Shown piece after piece: positions 35,491 to 41,421 of a stretch of 41,421 bases of DNA. Origin of the DNA: Planctomycetales bacterium (GTDB lineage Bacteria > Planctomycetota > Planctomycetia > Pirellulales > Pirellulaceae); NCBI GenBank assembly GCA_020427005.1, contig JAGQOY010000039.1, positions 1 to 41,421 on the forward strand. The letters run 5' to 3'. The notes under the pieces were generated by a model. It was not told the DNA's origin. It did not search any database and saw only the letters and a list, made by a program, of their open reading frames with translations. Position numbers and translations under genes: made by a program. Within the stretch, counting starts at the first letter, position 1. Every line of letters begins with the position of its first letter.

Positions 35491-36834
35491 TCACTTGGTT
35501 GCACTCAAGTCAACGCAAACGATCTCTTGATCATTTCGTGCAAAAATCTTTTGTTGAGAAAATGCAGGATGACTCCAAACAATATTGCGGTTATCCCACG
35601 TACCTGTTGGCTCTAGAATACGCATACGCCCACGCACCTTGTACGACTCTCGGGTCAGTTCGGCATCGATCAATTCCCCTGTCTCAGCGAAAAGGAAGAA
35701 TCGATTAGTCAACTGACCGTAAGGCTGATGAGAAACTACGAAAGCCGTTCCGTGACTTGCGCGACGATCTCCACCGGTTGTCAGCTCAAATGTAGTCCAA
35801 AACTGGCGACCATCTGCTGGGTCAATAGCAGCAAAAAAACCAACGCCACAATCTGCCCCAAGAATCATACCGTCTGCAAATAGTGGAGTCCCGTTGCCAG
35901 CATACAAACCCATTTTCGGTTTGCCAGTCCAAAGAGTTCGAGCGGGTTGCCCACTTGCATCCAATTCAATCATGGCAGCTGTCTCTCCGATACCACAAAC
36001 ATACAGAAGGCGACCGAACAATCGAGGCGCGGCAATTGCCATTCCATAACGAGGTGCCAGAGGATAGGTCCAATTCAGAGAACCGGTGTCAGGGTCAAGC
36101 GAGTTTAATGATGTAGCATGCCAAATCAAAAGTTGTTCGCGTCCATCAACTGAAATGATCGTTGGCGGACAGTAGCCCATTTCTTCACTGCTTAACGCAT
36201 GCCAAATTTCTTCGCCTGTATTCCTGTCAAGTGCTACTACTAAGTGGTCCATACCTCCGGTAAGTACGTACAGGAGGTCGCCTCGAACCAGCGGATGGGC
36301 CGCATGTCCCCAGAATGGAGTTTCGCCGTCAAAATCGATATTCAACTGCTTCGACCAAACAACTTGCCCGTCAGCTAGGCTCAGACACGTTAAGTTTCCT
36401 TCGGCACCCAGTACGTAAACCAGACCGTCCTGAATTGTCGGAGTGGCGCGAGGGCCGTTGGCAAACGACATGTTGTAGCTACAAGGGTATTCGTGCTTCC
36501 ATAGCATTTCGCCTGTAGAAACATCTAAACATAGAATGCGTTCTCGACCGCTGATCTCGTCTTTTCCACCCGGGTTGTTAGTGCTTGTTCCCGATTCTAC
36601 AACGTAATCCGTCACAACGACTTTGTCCTGAGCGACGGCTGGTCCCGAATATCCCTTGCCAATGGACACACGCCAACAAATGGGTAAACCCTCGTCGGGA
36701 ATGCTCTCCACAATTCCGGCTTCCCGATACACGCCATCACGGTTAGGACCAAGCCACTGCGGCCAGTCATCGGCCTTAGCCGTACCTAACGCGCCTAGAA
36801 CTAGATTGGCCACAAGCGTTGTTTGGAAACGCAT
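35491..36834 (-). CDS. Secreted PQQ-like beta-propeller protein
   Basis: 447 residues with a signal peptide (about 1-21, ending KADDWPQW). DWPQWLGPNRDGVY is the hallmark start of the planctomycete PQQ-like 'outer membrane assembly lipoprotein' group. Repeats follow that end in A-x-D-x-x-T/S-G-x-x-x-W (CLDVSTGEMLWKHEY, CLSLADGQVVWSKQL, ALDRNTGEEIWHALS, SLDPDTGSLNWTYP, AIDPADGRQFWTTF), each one propeller blade. It is related to BamB and PQQ-dependent dehydrogenases, but no catalytic Glu/Asp/Asn set is recognised, so it may be a binding or scaffold protein in the periplasm. The ATG has AGGAAG 8 bases upstream. It is 109 bp after the NatB-CPBP gene on the same strand but is probably separate. Confidence 0.88.
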   Translation of the reverse strand: MRFQTTLVANLVLGALGTAKADDWPQWLGPNRDGVYREAGIVESIPDEGLPICWRVSIGKGYSGPAVAQDKVVVTDYVVESGTSTNNPGGKDEISGRERILCLDVSTGEMLWKHEYPCSYNMSFANGPRATPTIQDGLVYVLGAEGNLTCLSLADGQVVWSKQLNIDFDGETPFWGHAAHPLVRGDLLYVLTGGMDHLVVALDRNTGEEIWHALSSEEMGYCPPTIISVDGREQLLIWHATSLNSLDPDTGSLNWTYPLAPRYGMAIAAPRLFGRLLYVCGIGETAAMIELDASGQPARTLWTGKPKMGLYAGNGTPLFADGMILGADCGVGFFAAIDPADGRQFWTTFELTTGGDRRASHGTAFVVSHQPYGQLTNRFFLFAETGELIDAELTRESYKVRGRMRILEPTGTWDNRNIVWSHPAFSQQKIFARNDQEIVCVDLSATK

Positions 36835-36943
36835 TCGAGTCTTCCTATTGCAGAATTTTTTTAAGAGCCAATTGCCAAATCAATTGATTCGCAACCATGC
36901 TCATTATGAATTCTAGCGAATCAGTACAGCCTTAGACAGCGTG

Positions 36944-39562
36944 CTAATTGTCGTCTTCCTCAGTTGTTACCCCAACGGGTTTGGTGAACCAGGCAAACCA
37001 TAAAAGTCCCACTATCAAGCACACAACACCGCCAGCCAGCCAAGTCAGTGGCAAATGGGAGGAATCTTCAACCAGGACACCATGCTCTTTCAGCCAATCT
37101 TGGTAAACACTCATCAACAATAACAGTCCGTTGTGTGAGGCATGAAGCAGCATTCCAGGCCAAATGGACGCTGTTCGATAAGCAATCCAACCGATTATCA
37201 ATCCTAAGTACGTGGTTGGTAAAAAACGCTCGACTGCCAAAACATTGGAGGTTAGTACGTGCATTAGTCCGAATATGATCGCAGAATAAATGACAGCGGT
37301 CATTGGGCGCCTGCGGTGCAATGATGACAACACGAAACCGCGAAACAAGAATTCTTCACATACCGCTGGGCTTATCGCAAGCGTAATCAGTACGACGACA
37401 ATTGAAATTTGGCTAAGCTGGTGCCGAAATTCTCGAACTTGGTCCATTTGATTGTCGCTAATGGTACCGATCCCAACGCTCTGCCCTAAAATGATGATCT
37501 CATGTGCAAGCATCCAGGCGGAGCTGGCGATCAAGCATATCCCCGGTAACCAAAGTAGCCATTGTTTGGCAGTAGGAAAACGCATCTTTAAGGTGCTAGC
37601 AAGCCGAATGCGACGCAGCCAACAAATCACAATTGGCAAAAGGAGTAGTAAGCCTACCGAGACTGCTGCGGATGCCCACAAGCGTTGCGTGAATGTTCCA
37701 GGTATCCATGGCAACAAACTTGAGAGTACAAAGTAGAGGGGGAACATGACGGCCATCGTAAGAGCAGCATGTTCAATTTCCGGTAATTTAAGCTCACGGT
37801 TAGGTCTACTGATCAAATCGCGCCAGCTTCCTTGACTGCCTTGGATGGAAGCGTCGTTTCCAAATAAACGGCTTGCCAACACCAACGCAGCCATGGCATA
37901 CACTCCATTGCAAAGTACAGCCACTAACGCAGGATTCCAGTCTGCTCCGCCGGTTAAAACTTCTCGCGCTAGCAGCACAATGTTGATCAGTGGTGCAGTT
38001 GCCAAAATGCTATTGAATTCAATTCCCGGTAAAAGGCTCATTACGCCGGGAGCTAATGCCAGTAACATAAGTGGAATTAGGTATGCCTGAGCTTCTTTAA
38101 AACTTTTGGCGAAACTAGTGACTGCCAATAGCAACGCCGCGAAAAACATAGTGAACAACACCAGTAAAACCAGGACTGTTCCGATCATTCCTAGCGATAG
38201 AGCCTCAGTACCTAAGATGAGCTTGCCGAGTCCACTGACCCACAGGGTGATCGACATAGCAGCCAGATTAGCCAACGCCGTCAAGAGCGCCACGACGACA
38301 ACTGCACTGTACTTTGCCAATAGTAGATAAGCGCTTGGAATGGGGGAAACTATCAAGGCTTCCATCGTTCCCCGTTCACGCTCCCCGGCTGTCAAATCGA
38401 TTGCTGGATAGACGGCGCCGGCCATGGTCATTAAGACCAATACCAAAGGAATCATCGTCGAAAGCAAATCTGAATAACTGTTCTTGATCGCAATCGGCGT
38501 AGCTCGGAGCGCGAATGATGGCGCCAGTTCTCCACGACTGAGACCGGAAATCACCTGGTTGTTGACTGCCGTTAACATGCGTTCGAGTAATTGCAAGGCA
38601 CGCTCGCTTTGCAGATCCCCAACTCGGTACCGAACTTCGTAAACGCCCATGGTTCGAATAAAGATCGATGGATCCTCTGGATTGGGACTAGGAACTTGCC
38701 AGCGCCTCCTCCGAGGACGAAGTCCGCTGGTACCCTGGCCATTATTAGCACCTGTAGTATTGTCTGAGCTTCCCAAACTTCCAGCACCGCCCTGGTTATT
38801 CGCTTGGCTACTACTTGCTGATGTGGAATTGGAGGACGATGGCGCGGTTTCCTGCGCCAAACTTGATTTAATTGAATCGTCAGTGCCCGTCGCCTCGCTG
38901 TCTTTGGGAATTGAGGCCTCATCATCACTTGGTTGAGAAGTGTCGGTGCCAGAAGGTGATGTTTGTGGCTCATTACTAGACGCTGTGACGCTAGACTGTT
39001 CGCGTTGAGCGGAGCCAGTCCCAGGCTGAACAATATTTTGAGGAGAGTCACCAGAGGAAGGTGTCGGAGAGTTTCCTTGTGCGCCAGAGTTCGTATTGGA
39101 TGGAGGGGGCAATTGCACTCCCTCCAGCTGCTTGACTATGACCAAATCAACAATGCCGTTTTCTAGCTCGTGCCTTCCATCGGATACTACCGGCACAGAC
39201 TGGACATTCAACAATTTATGCCCCGCTCCCTCGGCGGGGATTTTTATGTCATCACTCGTCGTCGCAGAAGAATTGAGGAATAGGGGAGCCGTGTAGGGGT
39301 CTTGCAACAATGCATAACCGTAACGCAGATAAAAATCGAGGTTCTCTTCGTTGATCTGAGAGCCGATCCCAATGGTAAGCGTTGGCTCACTTCGCCGCAC
39401 GCCATTGTTGAGAATAACACGATTGAGTATCAAACTCAGCAGCGGGTAAACGAGCAATGGCATCAACACCAGAGTAACGATCGTCCGGCGGTCACGTAGC
39501 GATTCACGAAGCTCTTTCAGACACAACCGCAACATACGATCGGCAGTTACGCGGGTGTGCAT
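36944..39562 (-). CDS. ABC-2 permease (NatB-like) fused to a CPBP membrane protease
   Basis: 872 residues. The first part is a NatB-type ABC-2 permease, with a TM at about 28-50, a large external loop and helices from about 366 onward (AGAVYPAIDLTAGERERGTMEALIVSPIPS). Residues 151-288 of the loop are a Ser/Thr/Pro/Gln/Asn/Gly-rich insert ending in a basic LRPRRRRW. The C-terminal part (from about 700) is a CPBP (CAAX-like) intramembrane protease with EEFLFR (736-741), H768 in FGLMH and H807 or H810 in LLHASHN, the expected catalytic set. The ATG at 39562 overlaps the ATPase stop by 16 bases and has AAGGA 6 bases upstream, so the genes are coupled. Function: export coupled to peptide or protein processing, by inference. 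Confidence 0.88.
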   Translation of the reverse strand: MHTRVTADRMLRLCLKELRESLRDRRTIVTLVLMPLLVYPLLSLILNRVILNNGVRRSEPTLTIGIGSQINEENLDFYLRYGYALLQDPYTAPLFLNSSATTSDDIKIPAEGAGHKLLNVQSVPVVSDGRHELENGIVDLVIVKQLEGVQLPPPSNTNSGAQGNSPTPSSGDSPQNIVQPGTGSAQREQSSVTASSNEPQTSPSGTDTSQPSDDEASIPKDSEATGTDDSIKSSLAQETAPSSSNSTSASSSQANNQGGAGSLGSSDNTTGANNGQGTSGLRPRRRRWQVPSPNPEDPSIFIRTMGVYEVRYRVGDLQSERALQLLERMLTAVNNQVISGLSRGELAPSFALRATPIAIKNSYSDLLSTMIPLVLVLMTMAGAVYPAIDLTAGERERGTMEALIVSPIPSAYLLLAKYSAVVVVALLTALANLAAMSITLWVSGLGKLILGTEALSLGMIGTVLVLLVLFTMFFAALLLAVTSFAKSFKEAQAYLIPLMLLALAPGVMSLLPGIEFNSILATAPLINIVLLAREVLTGGADWNPALVAVLCNGVYAMAALVLASRLFGNDASIQGSQGSWRDLISRPNRELKLPEIEHAALTMAVMFPLYFVLSSLLPWIPGTFTQRLWASAAVSVGLLLLLPIVICWLRRIRLASTLKMRFPTAKQWLLWLPGICLIASSAWMLAHEIIILGQSVGIGTISDNQMDQVREFRHQLSQISIVVVLITLAISPAVCEEFLFRGFVLSSLHRRRPMTAVIYSAIIFGLMHVLTSNVLAVERFLPTTYLGLIIGWIAYRTASIWPGMLLHASHNGLLLLMSVYQDWLKEHGVLVEDSSHLPLTWLAGGVVCLIVGLLWFAWFTKPVGVTTEEDDN

Positions 39563-40401
39563 GCTTGGTCCTTAGTAGCTTGGGTCTGTTGTTCAGAATT
39601 GTGCATCATAGTCAAGAACATATCAGTCAAATGACTTTGGCCTGTTGCCTTTCTAATCTCATCCAAGGTCCCCGCATACATTAAGGTGCCCCGGTGAAGC
39701 AGCCCAAAACGGTCGCATGTTCTTTCCGCTTCATCCAAACGATGCGTCGACAAGAGCACAGCTTTCCCGAGCTCTTTCAAGTGAGCGATGAACTCAAAAA
39801 CAGTTTGACTTCCAACCACATCGAGACCGCGAGTGGGTTCGTCCAATAGCATGACGGGTGGGTCATGCATCAATCCTCGGGCAAGAATAACACGCTGCTT
39901 TTGGCCCGTACTGAGTGTGGCGCAACGCTGATTTAGGAACCGTTCGAGCTGCAACTTATTGGCAAGTTCCAACAGCCGCTCACGAGCCGTAGCGGCTGGC
40001 ACAGCATACAAATCCGCGAAATACAACAGCATCTCGCGAACGGTCAGCCAAGGATATACGCCATCATTAGTCGAAACCATTCCAAGTCGATTTCTAACCA
40101 AGGAGGCATCACGGCCCGTGCGGACTCCATCAACTTCGGCGAAACCAGAGTCAGGCTTCAGTAAGCCCATAATGATTCTCAGGGTCGTAGTTTTTCCAGC
40201 TCCATTGGGGCCGAGCAGCCCAAAAACTTCACCTTTGCTCACAGTAAAAGAAATTCCCCTCAGGGCATATATGGAATTTCCAGCCCAATGGAACTGTTTG
40301 ACTAGGTTAGACGCGACAATCAATGGATTTTCCAATCGGAGAATATCAAAACCGGTAAAGCTGTAGACAATCTTCCGCCTCGGGGCATGCTCAAACTTCA
40401 T
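39547..40401 (-). CDS. ABC transporter ATP-binding protein (NatA-like)
   Basis: 284-residue ABC ATPase. Walker A GPNGAGKT at 64-71, signature LSTGQ at 163-167, Walker B MLLDEP at 184-189 and the switch His H220 in LLSTHRLDEAE are all present. The Q-loop segment reads VSTNDGVYPWLTVREML. It belongs to the NatA/CcmA-like exporters (Na+ or drug efflux, or copper-type ABC-2 systems). The downstream permease overlaps it by 16 bp, so the two make one transporter. N-terminal 25 residues before the core (KFEHAPRRKIVYSFTGFD) are unusual; ATG 40401 is kept since nothing better is seen, though its ribosome site is weak. Confidence 0.93.
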   Translation of the reverse strand: MKFEHAPRRKIVYSFTGFDILRLENPLIVASNLVKQFHWAGNSIYALRGISFTVSKGEVFGLLGPNGAGKTTTLRIIMGLLKPDSGFAEVDGVRTGRDASLVRNRLGMVSTNDGVYPWLTVREMLLYFADLYAVPAATARERLLELANKLQLERFLNQRCATLSTGQKQRVILARGLMHDPPVMLLDEPTRGLDVVGSQTVFEFIAHLKELGKAVLLSTHRLDEAERTCDRFGLLHRGTLMYAGTLDEIRKATGQSHLTDMFLTMMHNSEQQTQATKDQACTPA

Positions 40402-40578
40402 CCCGTTACATTTACGTCACTGATCGGGATTTGGTTTTTTGGGAGTAATATTTCGCATAACTTTACGTTGCCACGTGGTTAACAATGGAACGTCCCGTGA
40501 ACATGTAACCTCAATTTGTGTCCACATTCTACGGCGAGATGAGGCAGCCTTGAAATGCTCCTGGTGCCTAATTTGCTA

Positions 40579-40606
40579 TAGTCGAGAAATATTAGTCGAG
40601 AAATAT
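40579..40606. repeat. Perfect 14-bp tandem repeat upstream of the acetyltransferase gene
   Basis: TAGTCGAGAAATAT occurs twice without a gap (40579-40592, 40593-40606), followed by a partial TTAGTC. It lies 38-66 bp upstream of the GNAT start, in the promoter region. A recent slippage duplication or a doubled regulator site would both fit. Confidence 0.8.
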
Positions 40607-40644
40607 TTTAGTCATTTGCCGACTCACAAACGAGGAACCCATGC

Positions 40645-41232
40645 ATGCCCGAAGAAATCTGTATTCGCACTCGGCGCCTAGACTTGCGACCAATTCATGT
40701 CGAAGATTTTGATGGCTGGGCCGAATTTCACGCGCATGCAGAATCCATGAAATATATGGGGGGACAAAAATCTAGGTCCGAAGCATGGCGAAGCTTTTGC
40801 ACCATGGCAGGAGCGTGGAGCTTGTATGGAGTCTCAATGTTTTCCGTGCTCGAGAGAGGGACTCGAAATTGGATTGGACGTGTAGGTGCTTGGCAACCAG
40901 AGGGCTGGCCCGGCCCAGAAGTTGGCTGGGGTATTCTCCATCGTTACCAAGGCCAAGGTTTGGCACTCGAGGCTGCCGTAGCAAGTATTGATTTCGTTTT
41001 TGACCGTCTGAAATGGGAACATATTATTCATACCATCAACCCAGATAACGTTGCCTCCATCCGACTTGCAGAGCGACTTGGATCTCGATTTGTCGGCCCA
41101 ACTCGTTTGCCCGAACCACTCACCCAGTTTCAGGTTGATTGCTACCAGCAATCACGCTCGCAGTGGTCCGAAAACCGCTTGCGGTTTATGGATTTGGGAG
41201 CTTTGAGAGAACACTGGGAGTCTTACTATTAG
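40645..41232 (+). CDS. GNAT family N-acetyltransferase (RimJ/RimL-like)
   Basis: 195 residues with a GNAT fold: RTRRLDLRPIHVEDFDGWAEFHAHAE at the start, the central strand RVGAWQPEGWPGPEVGWGILHRYQGQGLALEAAVASIDFVF (GWGI plus QGQGLA is the acetyl-CoA pyrophosphate loop), and HTINPDNVASIRLAERLGSRFVG at the end. It transfers an acetyl group from acetyl-CoA to a protein N-terminus or small amine; the substrate is unknown. ATG 40645 is in frame; a nearby ATG at 40641 is out of frame. GAGGA lies about 10 bases upstream. The next gene converges on it. Confidence 0.92.
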   Translation: MPEEICIRTRRLDLRPIHVEDFDGWAEFHAHAESMKYMGGQKSRSEAWRSFCTMAGAWSLYGVSMFSVLERGTRNWIGRVGAWQPEGWPGPEVGWGILHRYQGQGLALEAAVASIDFVFDRLKWEHIIHTINPDNVASIRLAERLGSRFVGPTRLPEPLTQFQVDCYQQSRSQWSENRLRFMDLGALREHWESYY

Positions 41233-41327
41233 GATCAGGAGCAAAGTGCTATGCGCCATCTTAGTGTAGCAAAACCCGCCAACCTTCTCGACAAACAGAC
41301 TGACGGCTGTTCTGGTCGCGCGGCAGG

Positions 41328-41421
41328 TTAGCGCAATTGGAAGGTTGCCACTACAGGATAATGATCGCTGGTATCCAACTCGCCTAAGTCGATCGATTTT
41401 CTCCCGTTCCAATGTGCCTCA
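41328..41421 (-). CDS. Endonuclease/exonuclease/phosphatase family protein, C-terminal end (runs off window)
   Basis: On the minus strand the frame reads from the window edge through GELDTSDHYPVVATFQLR to TAA (41330-41328). S-D-H-Y-P-V is the C-terminal signature of the EEP superfamily (DNase I, AP endonuclease, sphingomyelinase-like enzymes), with Asp and His as catalytic residues. Only 30 codons are inside the window, so the type of substrate cannot be told. It is shorter than the general frame calls would show and converges with the acetyltransferase gene, 95 bp apart. Confidence 0.75.
   Translation of the reverse strand, partial: EAHWNGRKSIDLGELDTSDHYPVVATFQLR

Noticed and set aside
1..41421. 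tRNA, rRNA, CRISPR array or intact insertion sequence
   Set aside because: Scanned by eye for T-loop consensus, regular spaced repeats and transposase motifs; none found. A tRNAscan or Infernal run would be decisive.

Overview
The window looks like chromosome of a planctomycete, most likely a Pirellulaceae-type marine or aquatic relative of Rhodopirellula or Blastopirellula. This is inferred from gene content: formylglycine sulfatases, a cytochrome-domain DUF1549/DUF1553 protein followed by a Tat-type DUF1501 protein, lactonase and PQQ-like propellers, a zinc-ribbon Ser/Thr kinase with an RDD tail, a clpP pair, and a NatB-type permease fused to a CPBP protease. Several genes start at TTG or GTG behind clear AGGAG-like sites. 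No rRNA, tRNA, CRISPR array, phage block or intact insertion sequence was recognised.

Layout. 1-3213 (+): the 3' end of one sulfatase, a complete sulfatase, and a secreted lactonase interrupted by a single in-frame TAA. 3255-4070 (-): the C-terminal two thirds of a DUF1501 gene whose 5' part is missing. By eye this first 4 kb is richer in G/C-ending codons than the rest, and the composition changes near the truncated end, suggesting a rearrangement boundary. 4502-8623 (-): an intact two-gene operon for a DUF1549/DUF1553 cytochrome protein and DUF1501. 9311-12006 (+): the imuA-imuB mutasome pair, without dnaE2. 12078-14147 (-): a double-domain alpha/beta hydrolase. 14690-16005 (+): two ClpP proteases, ending 7 bp from a convergent membrane-anchored kinase (16013-17599). 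18123-19124 (+): a fatty acid desaturase. 19463-21581 (-): a PadR regulator overlapping a membrane protein that joins a HAAS-like domain, a zinc ribbon and a transglutaminase fold. 21908-26374 (-): an apparent operon of GH2 glycosidase, Gfo/Idh/MocA oxidoreductase and transaldolase. 26568-29426 (-): a Ser/Pro-rich secreted protein and a third sulfatase. 29846-32065 (+): an SH3-like secreted protein. 33117-35360 (+): a SulP transporter fused to a beta-carbonic anhydrase. 35491-40401 (-): a PQQ-like propeller and a NatA/NatB-CPBP ABC exporter. 40645-41232 (+): a GNAT acetyltransferase. 41328-41421 (-): the C-terminal end of an endonuclease/exonuclease/phosphatase-family protein running off the window.

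How the genes fit together. Sulfatases, the GH2 enzyme, the oxidoreductase, transaldolase and the hydrolase fit breakdown of sulfated or acetylated polysaccharides, with sugars fed into central metabolism. ImuAB, ClpP, the kinase, the desaturase and the ABC exporter belong to stress response and envelope maintenance. No single complete new system stands out. The most unusual item is the PadR plus HAAS-zinc-ribbon-transglutaminase pair, which looks like a regulated membrane or envelope module. Its 3' end faces a 100-bp palindrome-dense stretch with two adjacent 17-bp repeats.
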